In this document: piece after piece, positions 49,765 to 58,478 of the stretch
Layout of the letters: each line of letters starts with the position of its first letter
How positions within the stretch are numbered: the first letter of the stretch is position 1
DNA from: Promicromonospora sp042731755
GTDB taxonomy: Bacteria > Actinomycetota > Actinomycetes > Actinomycetales > Cellulomonadaceae
Reading direction: 5' to 3'
Assembly: GCF_042731755.1 (NCBI RefSeq)
Contig: NZ_JBHWLR010000013.1
Location: 112,602 to 176,601 of the forward strand
Length of the DNA: 64,000 nucleotides
The notes under the pieces: model-generated
The model's database searches: none
Told to the model about the DNA's origin: nothing
The model's input: only the letters and a program-made list of their open reading frames with translations
Translations under genes and position numbers: made by a program

Positions 49765-50511
49765 ATGACGGCCTCGGGCAAGGACGCTTTGCACCCACGT
49801 GCGTCGGGGCCGATCTCACAGCCCGGTCGAGCGGCCCCGGTCTTTGCGGCGGGCGCCGTCGGGCTGTTCGTCGTCGCGACCGCAGAATCGTGGGCATGGC
49901 TGGCGTACTCCTGGGGCGTCCTGCCGATTCAGATGTGGTGGTTCTTGGACAACGGCGGCAGCAACGGTCTCCTTCCGGAGAACGTGGGGGCAGTGCTCGT
50001 GCGGAGTGCGGCATACCTAGCGGGTTTCGTCCTGATGACCGCCGCGTCTGTGCTCGCAGTCCGGCACCGTCGTGCTCTCGCTACGTTTCGGCTGACCGTG
50101 GTGTTGTCCTGCCTCGCTGTGGTCATCGGCTTCACGCCGTGGGTGTCATCAGCCCTGTTTCCGGGAACGAGTGGGCTGACCCACCGCGACGCGGTGCGGG
50201 ATTTCCACACGCTGCGCCCGGCGCTCGATCGTGTCGTGGAACGGTTCGCTGACAACGGTCAACGGGGGATTTATGTCGAGTTGCCCGCCACCCTTCGTTT
50301 CGTGTCCGTAATGGGGAACGTGGACGTCTCGGGTTCGGAGCAGGCGGGCGACCTTGCGATCTTCGTCCCGGAGTGGGCTGCGCTTGTTGACGATGCGGGC
50401 GGCTACTTCTACTCACCTACCGCGAGCCCTGCGGGCTACGACATGCGCGGCATGACCTGCGCGGACCCGACGCCACTCGAAGACGGATGGTGGATGTGCG
50501 GTATGTCCTGA
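49765..50511 (+). CDS. Membrane protein of unknown function
   Basis: 248 residues; three predicted membrane segments (VFAAGAVGLFVVATAES region; LVRSAAYLAGFVLMTAASVLA; LTVVLSCLAVVIGFTPWV) and a C-terminal extracytoplasmic part of about 115 residues ending DGWWMCGMS. No family recognised. It is cargo of the third element. Confidence 0.7.
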   Translation: MTASGKDALHPRASGPISQPGRAAPVFAAGAVGLFVVATAESWAWLAYSWGVLPIQMWWFLDNGGSNGLLPENVGAVLVRSAAYLAGFVLMTAASVLAVRHRRALATFRLTVVLSCLAVVIGFTPWVSSALFPGTSGLTHRDAVRDFHTLRPALDRVVERFADNGQRGIYVELPATLRFVSVMGNVDVSGSEQAGDLAIFVPEWAALVDDAGGYFYSPTASPAGYDMRGMTCADPTPLEDGWWMCGMS

Positions 50512-50596
50512 GTGCAGGTTCCCCCGGGATGCACCGCCCGGCGCTCTGCGCACTCTATACACGGAGAAACCGGCCAGAAATAGTGAGGCATGGCGT

Positions 50597-50678
50597 CGAA
50601 GGTCGGGGGTCTAGCTCCACCGACAGAGGCCGCTAAACTGGTATCACACCAGGTCAGCGGCTTTCTTGTTGCTCGCTG
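50597..50678 (+). repeat. Degraded third att with hairpin
   Basis: CGAAGGTCGGGGGT is followed directly by CTAGCTCCACCGACAGAG, so about ten bases of the T-arm are deleted from the att core. The following hairpin and TCAGCGGCTTTCTTGTT match 49015-49057. Marks the right end of the accretion island. Confidence 0.8.
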
Positions 50679-51015
50679 GAACAGAACCATCCGTCCGAAG
50701 CGGGCCGCTCGTGCTGAAGGTCCCCGATTGAACACAAGAGTCGACCCGGCTTCGGATCCGGTCGGCCAGGTCGGCGGGCAGGCTTTGAACTGCACGATCG
50801 ATGCCATCCGTCCCGCCGTGGCGCGACGCGCGCCACCACAGCGGTTGGTGCCGTGCGGACCACTCGTACGGCGAGAGTCCATAAGGACGAGCGTCCCCCT
50901 TGGAACGGCCACGGTGCGACGGCGCACCGAGGGCAGCTTCGAGCTCGGGAAGCGATGCTCCCGCTGACACGACCCGCAGGTAAGTACGCCAGATGGCAGT
51001 CATGTCATGTCCCAT
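50644..51015 (-). CDS. DUF4279-like protein, C-terminus altered by the att repeat
   Basis: 123 residues from ATG 51015 (ATG 51003 possible). TYLRVVSAGASLPELEAALG, APSHRGRSKGDARP and the DRAVQSLP region resemble the DUF4279 fold. The last about ten codons (SNKKAADLV) are encoded by the repeated hairpin next to the degraded att, so the natural 3' end was replaced. Function unknown. Confidence 0.5.
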   Translation of the reverse strand: MGHDMTAIWRTYLRVVSAGASLPELEAALGAPSHRGRSKGDARPYGLSPYEWSARHQPLWWRASRHGGTDGIDRAVQSLPADLADRIRSRVDSCVQSGTFSTSGPLRTDGSVPASNKKAADLV

Positions 51016-51134
51016 CGTTTGCCGTGAACCAGATGGAACCCCACGGCCACACGGTGGCACAACAGCGGAGAAGTTCGCGCCGACCTGCGGGTGGTGCGCG
51101 CACTGGGTCTCCTTGGCGTCGCTCGCGACGGTGG

Positions 51135-51584
51135 TCAATGTTCGACGGTTAGCAGGTGCTCCTTGCTGACTTTCAGCCACCGCTTTGTCGCCGTGAGGTC
51201 CAGAGTCATCTCGCCGAGGAAGGATGCCGCGCAGACTCCGCAGAATGCCCCCTCCGCGATGCCGTCCACAACGTACTGCCCGTCGCTCCCGGGATGACCG
51301 AGGTACCACTGGGGACCGACCATGACCATGAGTTCCGGCCACCGCGGGTCGCACTTGCACACCGAGTTCTTCGGCGGCAGCTGCGGTGCTGAGGCAAGAC
51401 GGAACGGCCCGGGGTATTCCGCCCTGCATTCGACGCATCTCGCCGGCCCGAACACCGCTGTGATGAGGTTGTTGTGCTCTGCTGGCTCCGCCTGTAGCAG
51501 GCGCCCGTCCGAGTCGACGAAGAGAGCTGGCCAGGATGGCTCGCAGCGACACGAGCGGCGGCGCATACGCAGGGGCCAGATCAC
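51135..51584 (-). CDS. Cys-repeat protein of unknown function
   Basis: 149 residues from GTG 51584, which has AAGGAG upstream. The protein has two similar units: CRCEPSWPALFVD...ARCVECRAEYPG and CKCDPRWPELMVM...AFCGVCAASFLG, each with CxC-x-P-x-WP and a later CxxC, suggesting two zinc sites. No family recognised. The 120-base gap to the next gene holds nothing clear. Confidence 0.6.
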   Translation of the reverse strand: MIWPLRMRRRSCRCEPSWPALFVDSDGRLLQAEPAEHNNLITAVFGPARCVECRAEYPGPFRLASAPQLPPKNSVCKCDPRWPELMVMVGPQWYLGHPGSDGQYVVDGIAEGAFCGVCAASFLGEMTLDLTATKRWLKVSKEHLLTVEH

Positions 51585-51690
51585 ATTTGCTCCTTGGTTG
51601 ACATCAAGCCGGTGCATCGTACGGCCCAGGCGAGTTGGGTTTGCAGCCCGTGACCCGAGGTGGCCGCACCCGAAGCTGCCTCCTGAAACG

Positions 51691-52116
51691 TCACTCGTCG
51701 GTGAGGTGGATTAGTCCGGCCGCCGTTGGGCGAAAACCGCAGGATTCGAGATAGAACTGCTCAAGGTGTGGTTCGAAGTCGACGAACACCCACTCGCAGC
51801 CTGCCGCCCGGGTTTCCTCGACGGCACGCCGCACAACGGCGGTGCCCAGGCCTCCCCGTTGATGGCTGGGGCGCGTCTTCGTGTCGATCAGAAAAGCGTG
51901 GTCTCCGCCGTCCCAGGCCACGTTCACGAACCCGAGGAGGTGGCCGCTCTCGCTTCGGGCTGTGACCCAGCCCAGCGAGTGGTTGCGGATCCGGTCCCAC
52001 CACCCGGGCTCGGCATTCCCGCCATGCGACGTGGTGAGTTCGACGAGCTCGGCGTCGGTGACGGGTCGGCGCCAGCCGATGTCCAGTTTTTCGGTAGGCA
52101 GATTGTCGGTGGGCAT
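51691..52116 (-). CDS. GNAT acetyltransferase
   Basis: 141 residues: ESGHLLGFVNVAWDGGDHAF, the CoA loop HQRGGLGTAVVRRAVEE, and WVFVDFEPHLEQFYLESCGF. ATG 52116 is chosen since the sequence upstream in frame is Arg-rich and unlike the family. Substrate unknown. First of three acetyltransferases in this accessory stretch. Confidence 0.82.
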   Translation of the reverse strand: MPTDNLPTEKLDIGWRRPVTDAELVELTTSHGGNAEPGWWDRIRNHSLGWVTARSESGHLLGFVNVAWDGGDHAFLIDTKTRPSHQRGGLGTAVVRRAVEETRAAGCEWVFVDFEPHLEQFYLESCGFRPTAAGLIHLTDE

Positions 52117-52258
52117 CGTGCCAGCGTGCCGACGGCGGAGGCGAGCGGCAAGCGCTTTACGGCAGCCTGTGGAAGGTGTGCCACGCACACCCGACCCCAT
52201 GGGCGACCACGCTGAGAACTTCTTCGCGCGGGTCCGTTCCAAGCCGCTAAGAGGTCGT

Positions 52259-52780
52259 ATGGTCCGCTACCTTGTCGAAGTGATTCCGAGGGATACGGCG
52301 AAGCTTCACTTCCGCCAGATGACTGGCGCGGACCTTGACCCGATGGCCGAATTGCTGGGGGACCCTGAAGTCATGCGGTTCTACCCGGCGCCGAAGACAC
52401 GCGACCAGGCAGCTGCGTGGATCACGTGGAACCAGCGGAACTACGCCGAACATGGTTACGGACTTTGGATCATTGAAACGCTCGCGGGCGAGTTCGTCGG
52501 GGACTGTGGTCTGACCTGGCAGGAAGTCAATGGGGTCAGCAAGCTCGAGGTGGGGTATCACGTTGCCGTCACGTGGCAGGGTCACGGCTTCGCGACGGAG
52601 GCGGCCGCTGCATGCCGCGACTTCGCACGCGAGCACATCGGGGCGCGGGAACTGATCGCGATCGTTCATCCGGACAATCGTGCGTCCGAGCGTGTGGCCG
52701 AGAAGATCGGGATGCTCCGGGTCGAGGACGACCACGGTGGCGGTCGTCCACGTCGCTTGGTCCTGAGCACAATCCTCTAG
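52259..52780 (+). CDS. GNAT acetyltransferase, RimJ/RimL-like
   Basis: 173 residues: LHFRQMTGADLDPMAELLGD, EVMRFYPAPKTRDQA, GYHVAVTWQGHGFATEAAAA (CoA loop) and IAIVHPDNRASERVAEKIGM. ATG 52259 has AAGAGG four bases upstream. The family acetylates small amines or protein N-termini. Divergent from the first acetyltransferase gene. Confidence 0.85.
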   Translation: MVRYLVEVIPRDTAKLHFRQMTGADLDPMAELLGDPEVMRFYPAPKTRDQAAAWITWNQRNYAEHGYGLWIIETLAGEFVGDCGLTWQEVNGVSKLEVGYHVAVTWQGHGFATEAAAACRDFAREHIGARELIAIVHPDNRASERVAEKIGMLRVEDDHGGGRPRRLVLSTIL

Positions 52781-52841
52781 CAACACGCTGTGCGTAGCGC
52801 GCTACGGCTTCGTCCCGGCAGCGCAGTCCCGCCGTCGCTTT

Positions 52842-53390
52842 TCAACCCGAAACGAGCATCACCGGAAGGCCAACCGTGGGAGCCGGATCGGTGGCCAGCC
52901 GCGCGTGCGTCTCGACGTCGTAGCGGTCGGTGCCGTATCTGAGCTTCTCCCGCTCGATACCCTCAGCCCGGAACCCCGCGGCGGTCGCCACCCGACATGA
53001 AGCAGGGTTGTTCACCCGGTGCCCGAGCTCGAGCCGGTACAGCCCGCTCTCGAAGGCCCAATCGCAGACGGCGACGAGCGCAGCCGTCGCGTATCCCTTT
53101 CCGCGTGCATCGGGCGACAGCCAGTAGTACATCCACGCCGTCTCATGCCGAAACTCGATCCCAGACGCACCGACATTGCCGACCGCGACGCCGTCCTCCA
53201 CAACAGCCCAGTTCTTCACGTTCTCGTCGAACCGCAGCGACTGTTCGACAAACGCCTCCGCGGCGGCCAGGCTCGAAAGATCGGCGCCGCCGAACTGCGG
53301 CGCCAGATCTGGTGCACTCTGCGCTACGGCCATGAGCGCCGAAGCATCCTGACTGACCCAGGGGCGAAGCACGATACTCACGCGCCCCAT
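52842..53390 (-). CDS. GNAT acetyltransferase
   Basis: 182 residues: IVLRPWVSQDASALMAVAQ, NWAVVEDGVAVGNVGASGI, WLSPDARGKGYATAALVAVC (CoA loop) and VNNPASCRVATAAGFRAEG. ATG 53390 or GTG 53381 could start it. It is divergent from the kinase-like gene at 53430, only 40 bases away. Confidence 0.83.
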   Translation of the reverse strand: MGRVSIVLRPWVSQDASALMAVAQSAPDLAPQFGGADLSSLAAAEAFVEQSLRFDENVKNWAVVEDGVAVGNVGASGIEFRHETAWMYYWLSPDARGKGYATAALVAVCDWAFESGLYRLELGHRVNNPASCRVATAAGFRAEGIEREKLRYGTDRYDVETHARLATDPAPTVGLPVMLVSG

Positions 53391-53429
53391 CCTGCCCTGC
53401 CGAACGGAAGCGTCAGTAGGTTTGCGGGC

Positions 53430-54410
53430 ATGACCAGTGATGGCGTTGCCGGCCAGGACCCGCCGGTCGAGAGCGATTGGCGAGAGAACAGGTTCTTCCG
53501 ACGTCGTCCGTCCGCCGAAACTCTGGACTGGGTGGCCGCTTCCATGGGTCGAGGTAGTCGCGTCGTCGCCCACAGGCGGTTGACCGGCGGCGTCAACTCC
53601 GCTGTCCATCGACTGACAGTCGAACGACGCGGCACGCGAACGTTCGTGGTGCTGCGGCAGTACCCGGCGGGAAGCATCGCGCTTCGGGCCGCCATGGGGG
53701 AGGAGATCGCCAACCTCCAGGTGGTGGCAGGCAGCGGGCTTCCGGTCCCGACGATCCTGGCCGCCGACGTTGCTGGCGCTGCCAACTGCGGAGCGCCGTC
53801 GCTGCTGATGACACGCCTACCCGGCCACATTCACCTCGACCCGGCCGAGCGCCGACCGTGGATCGAGAGGATCGCCGAGTTCGCTGCCCGGCTCCATTCC
53901 GTCGACCTCCCGGCCCCGACCTTCCGAGCCTGGGCAGACTCCTGGATCACGCCTCGTGGCCAGTTCCAGGTGCCGGCCGGTGCGCAGAAACCTGCGGTCT
54001 GGAAAGCCGCCTTCGATGCCATGGAATCACCACCGCCTGAGGATGATGCCGTCTTCCTGCACTGCGACTACCTGCCCGTCAATCTGCTGTGGTCGCGCGG
54101 GAAGATCGCCGGACTCACCGACTGGAACAGCATTCACCGAGGGTCACGCGCAATCGATGTGGGGCAGTGTCGGCGGTACCTGGCGTCGCTCTACTCGCCC
54201 GACTGGGCGGAGGAACTCCGCTCGCTCTACGAGTCGATCGCCGGTGTCCCTCTTCACCCCTGGTGGGACCTGTACAGCCTTCTTCACCATGACGACGACG
54301 GACCGCAGTCCATCTCCCGCCAGGTTGCCGGTCGCCGCCCGGTCGACGTGTCGGGCATGACAGCTCGCGTCGAGATCGCCGTAGGGCAAGCATTGCGGCG
54401 CCTCGGCTGA
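53430..54410 (+). CDS. Aminoglycoside-phosphotransferase-like kinase
   Basis: 326 residues of the APH/choline-kinase fold. N-lobe RRLTGGVNSAVHRLTV and VVLRQYPAG; catalytic loop VFLHCDYLPVNLLW, where the usual His-Gly-Asp is His-Cys-Asp and the Asn is kept; then IAGLTDWNSIHRGSRAIDVG, with Asp in the metal-binding place. It may phosphorylate a drug or sugar/alcohol. Actual resistance cannot be claimed from sequence. Accessory context with three acetyltransferases. Confidence 0.8.
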   Translation: MTSDGVAGQDPPVESDWRENRFFRRRPSAETLDWVAASMGRGSRVVAHRRLTGGVNSAVHRLTVERRGTRTFVVLRQYPAGSIALRAAMGEEIANLQVVAGSGLPVPTILAADVAGAANCGAPSLLMTRLPGHIHLDPAERRPWIERIAEFAARLHSVDLPAPTFRAWADSWITPRGQFQVPAGAQKPAVWKAAFDAMESPPPEDDAVFLHCDYLPVNLLWSRGKIAGLTDWNSIHRGSRAIDVGQCRRYLASLYSPDWAEELRSLYESIAGVPLHPWWDLYSLLHHDDDGPQSISRQVAGRRPVDVSGMTARVEIAVGQALRRLG

Positions 54411-54583
54411 ACGCGGGCCGATGATTCCCATCGCGGCTCCGTTCGAGAATGCGTCCGTGCCGGGTGCGGACGCCCTGGCTCAGTCCTTGACGACGATCTC
54501 CTACGTCCTCACTTTCACCCCGGTGGTCGGCGCGCGCCAGGGAGAGGGCCGAGCCGGCAGTGCTCCGAGCAGAGTGCTGTGGC

Positions 54584-54622
54584 GCGACGGCCGGGTGGGA
54601 TCGGGCCCCACCCGGCCGTCGC
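54584..54622. terminator. Terminator after the ferritin-like gene
   Basis: 16-bp perfect stem (54584-54599 with 54607-54622), seven-base loop, 13 bases beyond the ferritin-like stop and between convergent genes. Confidence 0.8.
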
Positions 54623-54634
54623 CCTCGAACAGAC

Positions 54635-55576
54635 TCAGGCGTTGCGGTCGCTGACCCGCAGCGTGCCGTTGACGCTGTCGGGGAAGAATCCGCCCTCGCT
54701 CACCTGGGCCGGGTTCAGGTAGACGATGTTGAGCACCCGGCCCGGTGTCCGGCTGTAGGCGACGCCGTTGACGTCGGCCGGCACGAGGTTGGCGTCACCA
54801 CGCTTGGTGATCCCCTGGTCCACGTCGGTCCTGCCGTCGAGGCTGTCCCGCGCGGTGGAGATGGCGTTGGCTGCCTCCGCGAGGCCCTTCTCGAACAGAG
54901 CGCTGCGGACCACCCCGGCGTGGTATGCCTCGACGGCGAGGATGCCCGCCGCCGCCTCCAGGTATGTCTTGTTGGTGATCAGCGGTGCGGCACCCTTGTA
55001 CGCGGTGACGCCGACGTCCTCGAAGATGTAGGCACCGAGCAGGAAGCTCTCCTCGTCGGCGAACGGGTCGAAGGACTGGCCCGGGCCGATCAGACCGGCG
55101 GCCTGGGCGGCGGCCGTGAAGCTGTGCTTCAGGTCGATGTTGGGCTGTGCCGTCTTGGAGGCGCCGAGTGCTGTCCGGAGGAACCGGACGTGCGCCAGCT
55201 CGTCCCCGGCGATCTCCTCGGCGTACTGGCGGATCCGCTTGGACTTGAACGGGACCTTGGAACCACCGGTGACCCTGCCGATCGTTCCGCGTCCCCCGGT
55301 GAGCGAGCCGTTGATGCCCTGCCCCGTGGCGGCATAGGAGTAGAACTGCGCCTCCAGGTACTCCAGCTGGAGGGCGAAGTTCAGGATCGCGTCGTCGCTG
55401 ATCCCCTGGTCCTCCTCTGCTGCGGCCGTCGCACGTGACGGCCCCTGGGCGAGGAGGGCGGCGCCGCCGATCACGCCGAGGCCGCCCACCCCCGCCGCCC
55501 GCAGGAAGTTGCGGCGGTCAGGCTGGTTCGCTGTGCTGCGGCCGATCATCTCGGCCACCATCTTCTTGCCGAACAT
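54635..55576 (-). CDS. Tat-exported ferritin-like domain protein
   Basis: 313 residues. Twin-arginine signal RRNFLRAAGVGGLGVIGGAAL near residues 25-45, then a four-helix ferritin-like domain with possible metal ligands in ALQLEYLEAQFYSYAATG (Glu), AGDELAHVRFLRTALG (Glu, His) and AVEAYHAGVVRSALFE (Glu, His). The C-terminus GRVLNIVYLNP..GGFFPDSVNG is typical of the family of exported ferritin-like proteins in soil bacteria, whose role is not settled. ATG 55576 has AAGGGG upstream. Confidence 0.85.
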   Translation of the reverse strand: MFGKKMVAEMIGRSTANQPDRRNFLRAAGVGGLGVIGGAALLAQGPSRATAAAEEDQGISDDAILNFALQLEYLEAQFYSYAATGQGINGSLTGGRGTIGRVTGGSKVPFKSKRIRQYAEEIAGDELAHVRFLRTALGASKTAQPNIDLKHSFTAAAQAAGLIGPGQSFDPFADEESFLLGAYIFEDVGVTAYKGAAPLITNKTYLEAAAGILAVEAYHAGVVRSALFEKGLAEAANAISTARDSLDGRTDVDQGITKRGDANLVPADVNGVAYSRTPGRVLNIVYLNPAQVSEGGFFPDSVNGTLRVSDRNA

Positions 55577-55928
55577 CGTGTACCCCTTCACTGTGTGGAT
55601 GGGACAGTGCGCGCCTGGGGAACGGCGACAAAGAAGACGTCGTGACCGCTTTGTCGGGTATTTCTGTGGGTCGATCTTCCGATGCCCCCAGGGGTGCGTC
55701 CTGGGTTCGGTGCCCGGGTGAATCCGGATTGGTCTCTCGGGCTCTTGCGAGGTGAAACCGTTTCATGATCCGAAACCGGCATGCCTTGCCCTTCATCGGT
55801 CCATACCATCGAGCCGGGGCGGAAATGGCTGCACACTCGCAATTGTTCGGATCCCCGAAAGTTGAACCATCGCTGATGTACAAATCCATTAGAAATGTCA
55901 ATCGTGGCCCGTCCCGGGTGCGCATCCG
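55577..55928. other. Gene-free gap between divergent genes
   Basis: 352 bases with a lower GC share than the rest. It must hold the promoters of the ferritin-like gene and of the plus-strand gene at 55929. No clear operator, palindrome or ncRNA was found. Confidence 0.6.
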
Positions 55929-56471
55929 ATGAGTCTCGCCGCGACCTATGAGACCTGGGTCAGCGGACATATGCTGGAGATCAGGGATGTTCGGCAGGAT
56001 CCCGCATTCGGCGGACGCGCGTGGGACACGACCGCACGTCCCACGCTGGTGACGGGCATCGACAGCGGGCCGGTCCGGGTCGAGGTCGGCCTCTTCCGAG
56101 CACCGCTCGACGTCGACGGTGAAGGGTGGGACGAGGCCGCCGAGGTCAGCGTCCTGGCCGGGCCTGGCGGCGTGGTCGTCGTGGGGATCGAGGACGGCGA
56201 CTCAGGCGTCCCTCGGATCGGTGTGGGCGGTGGGCCGCACCGGCTCCGGGTCTACGCACGAGGCCGTTCCCTTGCTCCCGACGCGACCGTCTCGGCCGCG
56301 ACCGAGACCTATCGCGTCGTGGCGTGGCCCGCGCCCATGGCCGTGCCCGCCGTTCTCGTGCGAAGGCGTGGCGCGACAGCCAACCTGGTGCAGTTCATCG
56401 GTCCCGGGGGTGCGGACGTCGTGGCCCTCGACGGGCTCGGCGGTGCCCAGCAGGAGCCGCGAGCGACATGA
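55929..56471 (+). CDS. Protein of unknown function, beta-rich
   Basis: 180 residues, no signal peptide or membrane segment. Motifs GPHRLRVYARGR and ETYRVVAWPAP resemble small actinobacterial proteins of unknown role. No ribosome site is visible at ATG 55929, so the true start could be further in. It is convergent with the sensor kinase gene. Confidence 0.6.
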   Translation: MSLAATYETWVSGHMLEIRDVRQDPAFGGRAWDTTARPTLVTGIDSGPVRVEVGLFRAPLDVDGEGWDEAAEVSVLAGPGGVVVVGIEDGDSGVPRIGVGGGPHRLRVYARGRSLAPDATVSAATETYRVVAWPAPMAVPAVLVRRRGATANLVQFIGPGGADVVALDGLGGAQQEPRAT

Positions 56472-56496
56472 CGAGCGCGGGGCGAACGCCGCCTCG

Positions 56497-57666
56497 TCAG
56501 GGCGCGAGCGGGAGGGCGAGCCGGGCGTCAAGGCCCCCGTCGTCGCGGGCGCGGAGCCGGAGGTCGGCGTGGTGATGCTCCGCGACGGCGCTCACGATGG
56601 TGAGTCCGAGCCCGGTGCCCCGTGTGGACGACGTCCGGTCCCGGCCCCCACGGCGGAAGGGGAGAGTGAGGGCCTCGACGGAGCCGGGGTCCAGCTCCGG
56701 GCCGCTGTTGGCGACCTCGACGACGGCGCTGCCGACGCTCGCCGCGACTCGCACTCGCACCCAGCCGCCTTCGACGTTGTGCAGCACGGCGTTGTGCAGC
56801 AGGTTGCCGACTGCGAGGGCGAGCAGATCGGCGTCGCCGGTCACGGTTGCCGGGTCCAGCGAGACCTGCCACGAGAGCTCCGCGGCCCCTTCGAGGTCGC
56901 GTGTCGCATCGACTGCTGCTCCGGTGATCTGTTCGAGCGCCACCGGAGCGAGTCGCGACGTCTCCGCGCCGGCCTGGACCCGCGCCAGCGTGAGCAGCGC
57001 GTCGACCGTACGTTGTGCGCGCTCGGCCTGGCCTCGGGCAACCTCGGCCGCATGTCGCAACGTGGCGGCGTCCGCGCCGGGATCGGCCAGCGCCACCTCG
57101 AGCACGGCGCGCTGGTTGGCGAGCGGCGTACGGAGCTCGTGCGACATCGTGGCCACGAGCCGGCGCTCGGACGCGAACGCTGCCTGGATCCGGTCGAGCA
57201 ACGAGTCGAAGGTCTCGGCCATCTCGCGCAGCTCGTCGCGCGGCCCGTCGAGGTGGAGCCGCTGGTCGAGCGAGTCGGCCGAGAGGCGTCGTGCGCGGCT
57301 GGTGATGGTGTGCACCGGCCGCAGCGCCCGACCGGCGAATGCCCATCCCACCGCGACCGACACGCCGGCCATCAGAGCCAACCCGACCGCCGACCACACC
57401 AGGAAGCTGCGCAGCGTGGTGTCCACGGCGTCGGCGCGCTGTTCGTCGAGCGCCTCCCGCAACGCCAGCTCGTCGCCAGGGCGCATCAGCGGCAGCTCGG
57501 CCGGTTCGCCCTTGAGGACCACCGTGTCGGGCTGCGCCAGCTCCACCAGCAGATAGACCGCGGCCAGCAGCACTGCCGCAGACACGACCGCCACCACCGT
57601 GTAGGTCACGGTCAACCGCCATCGCACGCTGAGCCCGTCCAGGGCACGGCCGGTCGCGGTGCTCAC
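56497..57666 (-). CDS. Sensor histidine kinase, CutS-like
   Basis: 389 residues: membrane helix about 17-42, extracytoplasmic loop 43-88, membrane helix 89-112, HAMP about 113-165, phosphoacceptor His176 in MSHELRTPLANQRAVLE, N box NLLHNAVLHN, and G boxes around ELDPGS and RGTGLGLTIV. Probably phosphorylates the regulator encoded just upstream. GTG 57666 overlaps the regulator stop by four bases. The signal is unknown; CutRS in Streptomyces is linked to envelope/secretion stress. Confidence 0.9.
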   Translation of the reverse strand: MSTATGRALDGLSVRWRLTVTYTVVAVVSAAVLLAAVYLLVELAQPDTVVLKGEPAELPLMRPGDELALREALDEQRADAVDTTLRSFLVWSAVGLALMAGVSVAVGWAFAGRALRPVHTITSRARRLSADSLDQRLHLDGPRDELREMAETFDSLLDRIQAAFASERRLVATMSHELRTPLANQRAVLEVALADPGADAATLRHAAEVARGQAERAQRTVDALLTLARVQAGAETSRLAPVALEQITGAAVDATRDLEGAAELSWQVSLDPATVTGDADLLALAVGNLLHNAVLHNVEGGWVRVRVAASVGSAVVEVANSGPELDPGSVEALTLPFRRGGRDRTSSTRGTGLGLTIVSAVAEHHHADLRLRARDDGGLDARLALPLAP

Positions 57667-58334
57667 CCGACCACCCGGTAGCCGACGCCGCGTTCCGTCC
57701 TGACGAGCGGCGGATCGCCGAGCTTGTTGCGCAGCCCCACCATCGTGACCCGCACCGCGTTGGTGAACGGGTCGGCGTTCTCGTCCCACACCCGGGCCAG
57801 CAGCTCCTCGGCCGACACCGGCGCGCCGTCGGCCCGCACCAGCTCGACGAGTACGCCGTACTCCTTCAACGTCAACGTCAGCGGCACCGGCTTCCCGGAC
57901 CGTCGTACCTCCCGGCGAGCGGTGTCGATCTCGAGACCGGCGAACCGAAGCACCGGGCCGGTGGCACGGACGGTGCGTCGGCCCAGCGCGTCGACGCGGG
58001 CCAGCAGCTCGAGGAACGCGAACGGCTTGGTCAGATAGTCGTCGGCTCCCAGGTGCAGCCCGCCGACCTTGTCGTCGAGCGCACCGGCCGCGGTCAGCAT
58101 CAGGATCCGTGCCGGATACCCGGAGGCGACCAGTCGCCTGCACACCTCGTCCCCGTGGAGCACCGGCAGGTCGCGGTCGAGCAGCACCACGTCGTACGGG
58201 TTCAGGCCGGCCAGCTCGAGCGCCCGCCCGCCGTCGACGGCGATGTCGGCGGCGTAGCCCGCTCGGCGCAACCCGAGCGCCACGGCCTCGGCCATCACGT
58301 CCTCGTCCTCGATCACCAAGACCCTCACCGCCAC
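57663..58334 (-). CDS. OmpR-family response regulator, CutR-like
   Basis: 223 residues. Receiver domain with acidic pair in VIEDED, phosphoacceptor Asp53 in DVVLLDRDLPVLHGDEVC and Lys103 in YLTKPFAF; winged-helix DNA-binding domain about 130-223 (LTLKEYGVLVELVRADG, TNAVRVTMVGLRNKLG, RTERGVGYRVVG). The receiver sequence is very like CutR. GTG 58334 gives the standard length. Co-translated with the kinase. Confidence 0.92.
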   Translation of the reverse strand: MAVRVLVIEDEDVMAEAVALGLRRAGYAADIAVDGGRALELAGLNPYDVVLLDRDLPVLHGDEVCRRLVASGYPARILMLTAAGALDDKVGGLHLGADDYLTKPFAFLELLARVDALGRRTVRATGPVLRFAGLEIDTARREVRRSGKPVPLTLTLKEYGVLVELVRADGAPVSAEELLARVWDENADPFTNAVRVTMVGLRNKLGDPPLVRTERGVGYRVVG

Positions 58335-58478
58335 ATCATGCCCGCGGCAATGTTTGGTCCGGATAAGCGAACCGCCAGAACGCGTGGTGCGCGCCAACGC
58401 CGGCTGAACGCGGCGTCCGCTGGAGTGGGGTGCGACCCGCCGACGAGGTGGGCGACCCAACCTGAGTGGAGGCATGCG

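Larger units (their letters stand above)
49006..50622. mobile_element. Third tandem remnant element
   Basis: Between the right att and a degraded att at 50597-50622. It carries a Nudix gene, the repeat region and a membrane protein gene, but no integrase. The sequence just right of the att, GACAGAGGGCCGCTGAACTG at 49008, recurs at 50622 with a two-base change, as expected if the unit arose by tandem insertion or duplication. Confidence 0.7.

Noticed and set aside
53430..54410. Calling a specific aminoglycoside resistance gene
   Set aside because: The kinase fold is clear, but the family is broad and the catalytic triplet is altered, so no drug can be named.
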